Shown here in pieces: positions 10,812 to 22,274 of a DNA stretch of 64,000 nt. The position numbers and the translations under genes were made by a program. The notes beneath the pieces are model-generated. The model was not told the origin of the DNA, searched no databases, and saw only the letters and a list, made by a program, of their open reading frames with translations. Numbering within the stretch: the first letter of the stretch is position 1; the number at the start of each line of letters is the position of its first letter. The stretch lies in contig JAGFNQ010000946.1 of assembly GCA_024364735.1 (NCBI GenBank), positions 823,763 to 887,762 of the forward strand, in the 5' to 3' direction. Source of the stretch: Boesenbergia rotunda. Its lineage: Eukaryota > Streptophyta > Magnoliopsida > Zingiberales > Zingiberaceae.

Positions 10812-12868
10812 TGTTGGAAACGAGATGGCTAGAGAGGGGGGTGAATATAGCCAATCACTTTTCACTTGCGATTAACAAGTTTCCTGCACTTAACTTATCA
10901 GTAGCACAGCAGCGGAAGAAACAAAAGAAACTGAAAGTGCAGTAAGCTAAAACAGAAATGAGATCAAACAAAGACAACTGCCAAGAACGCTAACAAGAGG
11001 GTTTAAAAGGTTCGGGGATAACTTGTCCTTACTCCTTGGCGTGCCCTTAAGGTGGGCGATCCCTTGATCGTCGGCAGATCAAGCCCAGGTTTCACCGGAT
11101 ATAACGCAACCTCCTTCTCGATGGAGAAACCTCTCCACAGCGTTTCAATCAGGATAAAGTTTAAGCACAAAGAAACTGCGAGAAAGATTTTACTCAAACA
11201 CTTAGCAAGGACAAGAACACAGCTAACTTCCCTGAGCTCCACCGAGTGGCGATCTCACGCAAGAACCCTTCTTCGTGTCTTCCCACTGTCGGACTCCAAG
11301 TTACTTGTTCCCTCCTTCAAGCGCTCAAGTAAAGATTGGTTGCTTCTCGATCGCTTGCTCAAAGTGATGACAGCTTCAAGAACGCAGCAAGCGGATTGTG
11401 GAGAACACTAAGTGGGGCAAGAACACAAGTTCCAGAACTCTACTTCCACGAAGCCAATTTCCGCCCCTTTTGTTTCTCCACTCAGCATCAGGTGACAATA
11501 TCCTCCGTAGCCTCCAGCTACCTTACTGCCAACGCCAGCTACCACTGAGCCCTCTCTGGTCTTCCTGAGATCCCCTCAGCCAAGCCCCAGTCTCGGCTCC
11601 AGTCTGCAGCTCGGCCGTTGCAACCTGAAATGGAGAATCGGACAAACCTGCTCCAAGGAAAGCATCCGTTGACCTCTCCTTGAGTGTTTGAATCCTCCCC
11701 TGTCACCTGCAGCTTAATCAAACTGTTAGAGCAGCAAATCATACAGTAAATCAAATATCAGAAGCAAACATCAGCGAATCGGATACGATCAGATGCTCTT
11801 ACCACGTCTGACAGTGTAATTTGAATTAAAGTGATCGGTCACCGGACCGATCCAGGGCGTGTGGGTCGGTCACTAGACCGATCCACTGCTTCGCTGGCAT
11901 TCCCAGCTCTCGCAGCTATACATGCCTGATCGGTCACCAGACCGATCAGAGTGAAGCCTGATCGGTCACCCAGACCGATCAGGGCAGATGAACAGTGATT
12001 TTTTAATCAGATCCAAGATCCCTGATCGGTCACCGGACCGATCTAGGACTTTGATCAGCAAGGGAACTCACTCACCGTCTGCTCCCTGATCGGTCACCAG
12101 ACCGATCCGGAGCAAGGCAGCAAGGAAGCAGCTTGCTCCCTGATCGATCACCGGGCCGATCAGGAGCCACACAGTAGATTCCCAATCTCACTGTTCACTC
12201 CCTGATCGGTCACTAGTCCGATCAGACATAGCTGGATCGGTCACCAGACCGATCCACTAAGGAGCAACGTGCCAATATCCCTGATCGGTCACCAGACCGA
12301 TCCAGAGACTAAACCCTAGCCCTCCAAGCTAGGAATTCATCCACCTTAGCCCTCCAAGCTATGGTTTTTTCCATCTAACTCTCCAAGTTGGGAATTTACA
12401 CCTAACCCTCCAAGTTAGGACTTTTCACCTAGCCCTCCAAGCTAGGACTTTTCACCTAGCCCTCCAAGCTAGGACTTTTCACCCAACCCTTCCGAGTTAG
12501 AACATCATCCAACCTAGCCCTCCAAGCTAGGCACCTGACCCTCCAAGCCAGGACTTTTTCACCTAATTCTCCAGGATGGGAATTTGCACCTAACCCTCCA
12601 AGTTAGGACTTTTCACCTAGCCCTCCAAGCTAGGACTTTTCACCCAACCCTTCCGAATTAGGACTTTCCCAACACCTAGCCCTCCAAGTTAGGATTTTTC
12701 ACACCTAACCCTCCAGGTTAGGATTTTCCAACACCTAGCCCTCCAGACTAGGATTTTCCATACCATGTCTGATCCCCGATCAGGACTTAATCATAATCAA
12801 TGATCATCCACCTAAACTGAAATCGATGTCAACACCAAAACAACAATCAGGGCAAGACTGCATCAACA
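10812..12868 (-). repeat. 5' LTR of Sirevirus B (2057 bp)
   Basis: Reverse complement of the A-type LTR: minus-strand ends TGTTGATGCAG (12868) and CCAACA (10812). It carries the same two blocks, GATCGGTC/GACCGATC palindromes at about 11830-12305 and CCTAGC-type hairpins at about 12315-12760. It is about 190 bp shorter than A's LTR. Confidence 0.92.
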
Positions 12869-14277
12869 GGTCTGCCCGAGAGGGCACCAAAAGGTCCATC
12901 ATCGGGTCCTCCGTCAGACCCTCAGTGGAAGGGGCTCCTGATTGAGCAGACCTCAAGGTGTCGGAGTCATTGGAGGTGGCAGAAAGGTCGGCGGTCGATG
13001 TGGTGATGGAGAGGTTGGCCGCAGCACCAGGGTTGGGGGCAATGGCCGAGGCAATTGCTGGTAGGTAAGCTGGGGAGCCTTCAATGGGAGGGAAGGCTGG
13101 AGAGTCAATAGCAGGAGCCATGTACGGAACAATGGTCAAAGAAGCAGAGCGAGCTTCTGGCTCGGGAGCTGCTCTCTTTTTCTTTTTCCTCTTCTCCAGA
13201 GAGGCGGAGCGGGCTTCTATCTCGGGCGCTACTCTCTTTTTCTTTTTCTTCTTCTCCAGATGTTTGCTGGAAGAAGGACGGGACGAGCCCCCTGTGGGGA
13301 AAGATGCTTGCCAGCATTTGGAAGGAAGGCACGGTAGGACCGTCGTGGACGGGGCGGTCTCGGAGGCGGTGGGGCCCAACCCCTGCACAGTCAGGGTCAG
13401 GTTGGCCGGAACCGTCTCCGCTACAGCACCTTCTCTAGCGGCCAACATAGGGGTGATCCGAGTCTGCAGCTCGGCCTCGGTCAGCCTAAAACCTCCCTTC
13501 AGGGCCGTGGACAGCAACAGGGAAACTATGAAAGAAAAATAAGTGCAGGCTCGACTGAGAGATATGCTTGGTACATACGAAAAGACCTACCAACATCAGC
13601 CAGAGGGGGAGCGGGACTCAGGCTCAGACCGAAAGCGGAGAGAATCCTCTCTTTTAACAAAAGTCCACCGTAGAAGTGCCTGTCCTCCAATTCAGCAATG
13701 ATCTCCAAGTAGGCGGTGGAGGTGCGATAGTATCGGGGGAGAGTCTCGGACACGGGGAGTCCTTCCACCTAGGTGGTAGGCCAACCCGGGGCGGGGATGG
13801 GCCCAATGAAGAAGTATCGTTCCTTGCAACCTTTGTTTGAAGTGAGAGGAAGGAAGTTTTGGCTTGGGCCTGGAAGAAGAAGTCACCCACTTCTTGCTGT
13901 TTAGGGTAGAAAAGGTAATGGAAGTTCTCCGGTACAAGGGGAATCTCGAGAAGTGAGAAAACGATTGCTGAGCCACATATCAGGCGTATGGCGTTGGGGG
14001 CTAGTTGAGACAGAGGAATCTGGAAGTAGTCACAGACAGCGGCAATGAAGGGATGGACGGGGAAACGTAGGCCGGCTTGAAGATGATCCCGAGATAAGGC
14101 AATATAGCCCAAGGGGGCAGAATTTGGGGGTTCGTGTGATTTAGGCAGGCATATGCGGTGGTCGGCCGGAATTGAGAAGTCTGATTTTATTTGGAGAAGG
14201 TCATGGGAGGCAAGGGTGGTTCTCAAGGTGGCATACCAAGGTCGAGGCGGGGGTGGAGACGAAGAAGAAGAGGCCAT
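12869..14277 (-). pseudogene. Antisense gene of G1 (putative gypsy-type transposon protein)
   Basis: Reads against the element. ATG at 14277 opens a protein with the pattern of the 'putative gypsy type transposon' family (Pfam PF04195 as I recall it: HPF..A.CDYF.IPLSQLAPNAIR and FHYLFYPKQ). It is homologous to the antisense gene of G2 (37417-39816). A frameshift near 13840 and a stop near 13770 break exon 1. A second exon begins near 13530 (donor in the TTGGTAGGT context near 13590, acceptor TTTCATAG) and carries a Lys-rich run encoded by TTTTTC repeats (13170-13255). The 3' part is removed by Sirevirus B at 12868. Function unknown. Confidence 0.75.
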
Positions 14278-14654
14278 TGGAGAAGAAGGAGGCGAGAAGC
14301 TAACCAGTGCGAAGGGGTCGACGAAGAAAGGTCAGGACAAGGAAGTCGTTGCAACCCTAGCGGCGCGCAAAACAGCGGAGGACAGCGGACGACTTCGAAT
14401 GCAGAAAGAAGAACGAGCAAGCGAGGAGTCTCACTTATGGAGGCAGGTGAGGAGTGTCAATCGTCCGATGGACGACTGGGAGAAACGTGCGACCCAGCTA
14501 AAACCGTTTGATCAAACTCGGGTAGTATTCGAGGCGACGGAATACAGGTGCAGTAGAATATTCGCGATCGATGACGGCCAGCCCTTCCGAGGGGTGCGCC
14601 AGGCTCGGACCAGATTTAGGGTCCAGTCAGTCGGACCGCGTGCCTCCTTCGACT

Positions 14655-14674
14655 AGACTTGAGGGAGATGCTTA
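14655..14674 (+). other. Polypurine tract of G1
   Basis: GACTTGAGGGAGATG followed by CTTA directly precedes the LTR start. The same site in G2 reads TTGAGGGGGATGCTTA (40277-40292). Primer for plus-strand DNA synthesis. Confidence 0.7.
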
Positions 14675-15566
14675 TGATCCCGGGCCAGCTTACGTGACCT
14701 GGCCCGGCAGCCTGGCGCTCGGTCAGAAGGGAGGTGGCCGGTGGTTGGGACGATCTCGCCAGATAGGAGGTCCGCGGGCTCAGGCCCCCTGGGTTTCCGT
14801 GTCAAGGCCCCCATAGTCCCATAAGGGTCTTCTCCTGAGACAGATGGCTTTTGACTTATTCAACCTCGGCTCCCCGCCCGCACGTGGTGGCCCACGTTAC
14901 GGGAATAAGCCCAAGCCACCGAAAATGTTACTCAGTGCCCCAGTCGGCACCCTCATAGGCCCTCAGCCGGCCTCCTTGCTCAGTGCCCCAGTCGGCACAA
15001 CCACTCCCTGACACCAGACTACTAGGCGTAGTACAAGGTCAGTGCATGATCAGAGCCTTTCTGGTCCCAAGTGGCGAATATCTCGCCGAGGTACTGATTC
15101 ACCTGCCACACATTGTCCCCCATACCTCGACCACATACTTTGGTGTCAGGTCGAGCGGCGTCCAACGGCGCCACCCTTAAGTTGACAGTGCCCCTTTCCT
15201 TAATACCGCATGTGCCACTTTACCCTGCCATCTCTAGGCATGTATCACCCTGCCTTCTCCACACTACGGCAAGTGGCAGGCGGGGCAGAACCTGTCAACT
15301 TCCCGGTCATATATACCTCCTACTCTGTATTTCTCAGGTACGCGCGATATTGCAATTTTGCTACTGTTCTATTGCCTTCCATCACCACCATCGTGTACTG
15401 ACTTGACCGTCGGAGTGCCTGGCCGGTGACTTTTCCCGGCGGGTTCTAACGGTCTTTGCCTCGCAGATTGGAAGCGCTCCAGCTCGTCACGCCACCTCAG
15501 CGACCTCGCTCTTCTCGGAGACTCACGCAGCTGTAAAGGCGTTCGACTCACTTCGCGATAGGATCA
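14675..15566 (+). repeat. 3' LTR of gypsy G1 (892 bp)
   Basis: Begins TGATCC and ends GGATCA, matching the inverted termini of the G2 LTR. It contains two to three copies of the GTGCCCCAGTCGGCAC / TAGGCCCTCAGCCGGCC unit (14935-15000), a TATATA at about 15310 and the U5 end CACTTCGCGATAGGATCA. Confidence 0.88.
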
Positions 15567-16891
15567 TGTTCAAAAATTTTTAATCCATTCTTATTACATT
15601 TCCTCTTGATCTCTATCTCTAATTTGAGCGTCGAAGTGATTATGTCGGAGCCCTCCGATTGTCTTCCTAACTCATACTTTCCTCTCAAAAGTTTTCAAAG
15701 GGACCATGTCAACCTCCATAGAGCCTCATCTCTTTCTTCCTAGCTGAATTACCGATAAACTACCCATCGAAGAGCTTGAGCAATATCATATTATTTGTCA
15801 TTAAACATACACAATCCACTAGAAAATAATAAATAAAATTAAGAAAAGATTGTCTGTCTCTAAAATTAAAAAAATAAATAAATGAAAAAATAGCCATTCG
15901 AAATTTGCAAAAATTGTTGTCTTAGTGCTATAATGTGGATTCACGGTTACCCATCATTCTCTTATCTATCTACATTCAGAAATTCACTTATTTGATTATT
16001 TTACTACAATAGCAATTACTTGCCCAATCTATTCTTCGTTTTCTTATTTAAGTTTAAGGACAATATATATTTCAAAATTATATATATATATATATATAAT
16101 TATTTTATAAAGCTCTAATTGTAATTAAAGATATAATGGTAGAGTTTAACTCAACTATAAGTGCACGTTAATATGGACGGTTGAGATGAAAAGTGGAGTT
16201 GATGTGGACGGTCGGGAGACCCGTGTTTATACGCATTTAAGAGCATCAATCGGATGGTCGCCATAAACGGTACCCTCTTCAAACCCACTCGCTCCCCGTC
16301 CGCAGCTGCTTCGCTTATCACCGCAGATCGGGAAACGCTCCTCCGGCGATCACCGACGCTATCCGCTTCATTTCCGCTCTGTGAGGACTGTTTGTTTTCT
16401 TTTGTTTCTTTTCTCTAGCTATGGTTTTCCCCCCACTTCGCGGTTCGCTTTTCGCTTTGTCTGCTTTCTCTTCTCGTTAGCCTTTTTTCGGAAATAAAAA
16501 TGTTCTTGGAGTAGGAACTAGGAAGTAATGGAAAGGGAGGAAGAGAAAGAGAAGTAACAAGTGATGGTGGTTCAAATAAAGGGAAGGGGAGTGTCGGGAG
16601 GAGCTGAAGAGGAAAGCGAGGACGCCACTATTTTTTTTCCTTTTTTTTTTCATTTCAAACTTGGATTTTATCTTCGGGTAAAATTAGTGATGGATCGAGG
16701 GATTTGGTAAATGGAAAAACATCGCAGAAGAGGTCAATTTGATCCATTATTGTTGTTATTACTATTATTAGTGGCTCTCATTGTCGATTGGTCATTTTTC
16801 TTCTAATTGTGCCACTTTTATATGATTTTTTTTTTGAATTTTATAAATGAAGTTGCTGCTGTTGGTTGTACTGGATAGTAGGTTCATTGCC
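15567..16891. other. Intergenic DNA and likely PTST1 promoter/leader
   Basis: AT-rich, unique-looking host sequence with a (TA)n run at 16080-16100. GC rises at 16270-16380, a likely transcribed leader. A possible leader intron runs from a GTGAGG donor near 16381 to a TAG acceptor near 16880. No further gene is seen. Confidence 0.5.
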
Positions 16892-19800
16892 ATGGAGTGC
16901 TCGAAGACGAACTTTATAAGGTAAAATTTTCTTTTTTAATGTCTTGTCATGTGTGAGATATTAAAGTTGCTTTCCTAATACACTGCCAACTCTTCAAGCA
17001 AGATTATGAGTGAGTGAATGATTCATATTTAGTGGTGGAGTTGGGAAAATTTCTCAAGTGGATACAGACTATGAAGAGACATAATATAAACTTTCTTAAA
17101 ATAAAATTAAAACGCTTGATCTTGTTAATAAACATTAATCAATTATGCAAGTATATATGGATGTTTTTACAAACATTCCTTTTTTTACAACCAAATGCCA
17201 AATATATAAATATATTCGGCTCAAGTTCTGTTTCTTGCTATTTTCTTTATATGTACTCATGAATTTCTTAAGTTTGTGGGATCAATTGGCCCTAACTGTC
17301 ATTGCCTTCTGCCACTATCTCTCTATCTAAACCTTTACACTTTCCTGTATATTAGTGAATAGTTTGCTAGTCAGCCTATGTATTTTAAAAGCTTTCACAT
17401 TTACCTTGCTGGCTCAATTTTTTTAGTAGAATTCAACAGTTCTGCTTGATTTTATTGTTGAGAGACTCTCCAGGAGGACCAGAACACTAATCTTGAACAT
17501 CGCTTTTGACTGGCATGTATATTTGTTCACTAAAGGAAGTTGGACCTGGCACAAAATTGCACATATCATTATATTGAGCAATCAGGTGGATTATGGATGA
17601 GGCACAGGAGGCTGGCATATCCATGCAATTCTTATAAAAGCTCTCAAGAATTCCCTAGATATTTTTGCATGATACAGCCCTATCAATCATTCCTCTATAG
17701 ACATAAATCTTCAAGAAACTTTGCTATGCCCACAAGTGTGGGTGAAGAACCATCCTCATTGTCAGAGGAGGAAAACACAAATGGTGCTAATGAGATTGTA
17801 CCAGATGATACATCGGACATGGGCTCACCAACAAAGTTGGCATCTGATGAGGTGATAATTAAAACAATTTCCCGTATCTTATTAACTCTGACTCCAAGAT
17901 GCATATTGATTGTTTTCATTGGCATTATAGGTATAGGATTTAAAACTTGTTTCTAGTTGCATGAATATATGAACATTGTGGATTTGTAAATGAAACTTCT
18001 CTGTTCTTAATTCCTCATATATATTGTTAATATTATAATTTTTGCCCAGACTAGGTTTTAGTTTTGGCTGTACCACTGCTTGAATTTCCATCATAGACCA
18101 ATTTCCTCTCCTTGAGTAGTTATGTATTCATTTTTCTTGCTGAAATTCATGCAACATCATCATGGTTGGAATTGTTGATCTTGTTCTTTGAACAACAAAT
18201 TTGTGTATTCCATACAAACTCTGCTTCTTAGCAGAGTTTTGTATCGCCTTAGTGAACTCATGCAACTATTATTTTTCTGATATATCACGCTTTACTGAGA
18301 CCTGCATGGTTCACTATGATTTATTGTATTTTGATCGACAGTTGAAAGCACTGCTACTTGACACTGAAAGAAAAAAGCTTTTGCAGAAACTCAGTGAAGC
18401 TAATCGGTACAACAGAGTTCTCAAAAGACAGGTCTAGATGAATTGCTCATACTATTTTTTTTTCTTTTCTTTTCTGTACAATCATCTACTTATTGAAGCT
18501 TAGGAATTTGTGTATATTTACATTTTCCTCAGTTGGCTTCATCCTCACACAATTATGCAAAATGTGAAGTATCTAGTCATGGTCAATATTGAGTTATTGA
18601 CTTGGTGAATATCTGAATTTTGGATGCCGTCCATGAAATCAATCTAGGACTTATTGCTATCAGTTGTTAGTTTTGAATCATGAATTTAGTTCATGAAATG
18701 AATCCAAGGCTTATTGCAATCATTTGTTAAGGAGAGGTAATTAGCTCTGCATTTCATGATTGACAGCTTCTAAGGAAAGTTTTTTTTGCTTCATTGTGGT
18801 TTCTGAATCATGTTCAATTATTTACAAACTTGACTCTATCTATTGAATCCTTTCAACCTTTAATGTTTATTAACTATAAGAACATCATCAACAATAATAG
18901 CTTGATCCATTGTTTGTTTTGCTATTTGTCTATTTGTAGGAGGTATGTTTAGACCCTGTTTACAGGAAGTGAGGGGTGTGCATCTTCGAATGTTGCTTGG
19001 TTTTGAACCCACTAGCACATGCCCATGTTCTGTTATGTCAATATGATTATCTATCTCTAATCCATATAATGCAATGAAAACCCCTGGTTAGCATAATTGC
19101 AAGTTTGTATCTGTTGATGCACGAACAAAAATCTTTTAACTAAAGGTTCTTCGCATATCTCATTCTTGGAATATTGAGGCAAATGCTTTCAGATATCCTG
19201 AGGCATTTTATATCATACTTTTTAGGACCATGCAATCCCATCTTACAACGAAAGACAATTAAGATTTGAACTAATATGTTATCATATATGAATTGGAACC
19301 TAAAGGAACCGTGAAATTTTGATTCCATTTAATCAAAAAATTATTTAACTTATTTGTATGATTCTGGAAAAGAGAACCCCAATTTCTAAACTTTTTTTAA
19401 TTGTTTCCTATGATTCAGAGACAATATGCTTGGTACTTCCACGGTTTACCAAACAATTCACAGTATAACCAAAAGTTGACAGCACTTTTGTCATTATTTC
19501 TCCAGGGTCAAGGACTAAAGATCTATTTATAGTTGTAGACTTGTATTGTGTTTCTTTCTTTGTGATTGTGATGAATGATCTTGAATCTTGATTGCTCTTT
19601 AGTTTGAATGGCTTTTTTCCTGAACAGTTGATTACTTGGAAGATCATTATTTTAAGATGTCATTCATGTACCTTTCTCAATTAGTTATATTCTATAGTTT
19701 AATAACAGTTATTTTCACAATTGGGTCAGATTCGAAGGCCAATCAATAATCTAATTGATCAGCTAGATGGATGCAGCATCTTTTTCTGGTACTTTGTGAC

Positions 19801-21645
19801 CTTTTCAATTGGTGTTGCAGTTGCTTGTAGAAGAGGATGCCTTAGCCAAATACAAAAATGAGCTCGCAGTTCTGGAAGTTGAGCTTCAGGTTAGTTTTCA
19901 TCTTTTTTATATCTCTTCTTCAAATAATTAAACAGCTAAAGTAACTTGGTAAAGAGCTGTAAAATGTGATATTAACTTGCTAAATAACAAGATAAAAAAG
20001 AGCATAATCTAAAAAAAAAAAGTTGAATTGATTTTGTTATATTGATGCTTATCCGCTGTCATGGGCTTGAAATCTGTATCTTCTGTGCCTAAACGATTTA
20101 CCTATGAACTCATCTGTGTTTACTCATGTTAGAATGTTTTGTGATCCAAATTCGTCAGGCTTTGGTTGGCCTAGCAGATGAGATAGCTAACAGTGGTATC
20201 CCACTTGACTCGAGGAAGATCAATGGAAAGTATATCCAATCCCACCTCCTTGCCAGATTAGAAGGTTGTCCCATATTGTATGCACATGGACTTCTATTCT
20301 AATTCTAGTTAGTATTTGATTGGTACTAGGAGTTTCAAAATCTTCTTGGACCATATTGAGTTTTCAATATTATTAGCCAAACTTGGTCATTTTCTAATGG
20401 AGTTTCATTTATCTCAAAACCTTATCATTAAGGTATACTAATATCTTGTTTTAGCATCATATTTATTGTATAAATTCGATGGCAAAGAAAGAAAAACATA
20501 ACCAAGCAGAAGAAGGAAAAAAATACAAGAAACCATGTGTAAGAGGAAAGTTTATTGTGCAATATAATGTCAAATCTTGTTCATCCTATTTATAAATGTA
20601 CCTGTTACGTGTTATATTTCATAATTTCGTTCAGATAGATCTCACATTTACTACTGCAATGAGAAAATTTTATAGATTTATAAGGTATCTTTTAGGTGCT
20701 CGGGCATACTTAGAAGTTCCACGAATATGTGCAATTATGGTTTTATAATGCAATGGCTCTTTTGGATCTCAAGTTTATGAGACCAGATCGAGTTATTTGG
20801 ATATTTGAAGCTACCATTTCTACTGCATACAATAATTTGGTGTTTGAGGCTACAGACTTTTAGTGAAACAAACAATTGACAATCACCACTAATGGTTTTA
20901 TGAAACACAATTCCTTCTGAAAACTCAAAACATCTATCAATCGGTGTGTCATGTTGGCGTAAAATTGACTGCCAGTTGTTGTTTCAATTCCTTCTCTTTT
21001 ATAATATTTCACTTATCCCTTATGTTTTTCACAAATAGTGGCACGTGGAAAAATCATGGAGCAGATAAAGGATGTTGACTCTCTGAAATTTAAGGAGGTC
21101 GATTTATTCTGGATCGGCATGGCTGAGGTAAACCCCTGTGGACATTTAGTGAAATAATGTACTGAAGAATTTTAATATTCATGGAGATCAACAAAAGATT
21201 TGCTTTTCAACATACTTCTGAATAATGTATCCCATAGTTACAAAGTTTGTAAATTCTCTCGTCCTTGATTTCGCCACTTAATACACCAATTAGTAAGGAT
21301 GCAAGTTTATACGCCGTTGTCGCTACTTATTGTTTCCAGAGCGTCCAAGTTATGGGTTCATTCGACGGTTGGACTGAAGGTGAGGAGATGTCACCAGAGT
21401 ATAGTGGTGATTATGCCAGATTTTCTGCTACCCTGAAGCTTAGACCTGGGCGGTATATGATTCCATCTTCCCCTTAGAACAATTTATCTCGGGCATGATG
21501 ATAATCTTCACACTTTTTTTTTTGGGGCTTTAGGTACGAGATCAAGTTCTTGGTAGATGGAGAGTGGCAACTATCTCCCAAACTCCCCATTGTGGGGGAG
21601 GGACTGATGAAAAACAACTTGCTGGTTGTGGAGCATGTCAATTGA
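16892..21645 (+). CDS. PTST1: PTST1-like protein (PROTEIN TARGETING TO STARCH)
   Basis: Non-catalytic plastid protein which, in Arabidopsis, delivers granule-bound starch synthase to starch granules for amylose synthesis. I assemble eight coding exons with GT-AG borders and matching phases: 16892-16920, 17536-17851, 18342-18431, 19821-19889, 20159-20264, 21039-21127, 21340-21452, 21534-21645, giving about 307 residues. Domains: a basic Ser-rich N-terminus of about 70 residues (probable transit peptide), an acidic stretch, a coiled coil (about 116-175; ERKKLLQKLSEANRYN) and a C-terminal CBM48 starch-binding domain (about 234-305; VQVMGSFDGW, RPGRYEIKFLVDGEW). The N-terminal 29-nt exon is the weakest call; the other junctions keep conserved sequence in frame. 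No disruption is seen. It is convergent with the CAR gene. Confidence 0.9.
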
Positions 21646-22274
21646 GCTTACAACAAAAGCCAGTTAGTTTCTTTAAAATCCTTAATCTTTTCTATCCATG
21701 AATGATTATTATAATAATAATTGCAAAATGCGAATGCAATGTTTGGTTTGTACACTAGCTCTTGCAATATATGTTGGAACAGAGTTTCTAGCTCACATTC
21801 CTTGCTCTTGCTTGGTCAATTTTATGCAGTTTCCTATGCCAATGCTGCTCTTTAGGAAGTCATATGTTTCATTGAATCTCAGTTAACAAATGCTGCTAAA
21901 GTTAATGGAGTTTGAATTGATTACTGCATCTTTTCATCAGCATCTTAGGTAAGTAAATACAGCAGTTTCAAATTCCAACATTCTAGTTTGCTTTATAGTA
22001 GCAGGAAGTCATTTCCTTCTACCATTTATGATCCAAACATCGCATTGGATAACCCAAATCGACATGACAACACCCTCACACAGCAGCATAAGAACTCTTT
22101 ACTTGTCGGCTACCTGGATACTGATCTATCTAACTATAGTGCATAAGAATAGGAGATTATTACTTGAGAAATCCAGATTGCCTATTTGACAGTCTACATT
22201 AAGTACAGATCATCTCATTTTACTAGTACATACATTATATAGGCAGCGAGCACACCTTGGGAATCCCGTGAATA
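21646..22274. other. Convergent 3' intergenic region
   Basis: AT-rich sequence between the stop codons of the PTST1-like (+) and CAR-like (-) genes, presumably holding both 3' UTRs. No gene or repeat recognised. Confidence 0.6.

Larger units (their letters stand above)
10508..12868 (-). mobile_element. Sirevirus B fragment (5' LTR, PBS, gag start)
   Basis: Minus-strand 5' end of an element of the same family as A. Its gag is cut exactly where the intact CA terminus of A's LTR begins, the picture expected if A inserted into B in opposite orientation. The rest of B should then lie left of the window. Predicted but unseen duplications: CATGC (10508-10512) for A and GGTCT (12869-12873) for B. 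Confidence 0.85.
12869..15566 (+). mobile_element. Gypsy G1, 3' fragment (Tat/Retrosat type)
   Basis: The 3' end of a gypsy element interrupted by Sirevirus B. The LTR is in plus orientation with a polypurine tract on its left and host DNA on its right, so it is the 3' LTR. The only internal gene lies on the opposite strand, as in Tat/Retrosat elements, which carry antisense ORFs between pol and the 3' LTR. The same family forms the G2 complex at 24480-41340. The expected right copy of its target duplication is TGTTC (15567-15571). Confidence 0.8.

Noticed and set aside
11003..11754. Several open frames inside the inverted LTR of Sirevirus B
   Set aside because: They lie wholly in LTR sequence, lack domains and are not kept in the A copy of the LTR.
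17014..17330. Open frames of 82 and 61 codons
   Set aside because: They fall in an intron of the PTST1-like gene, AT-rich with no similarity to known proteins.
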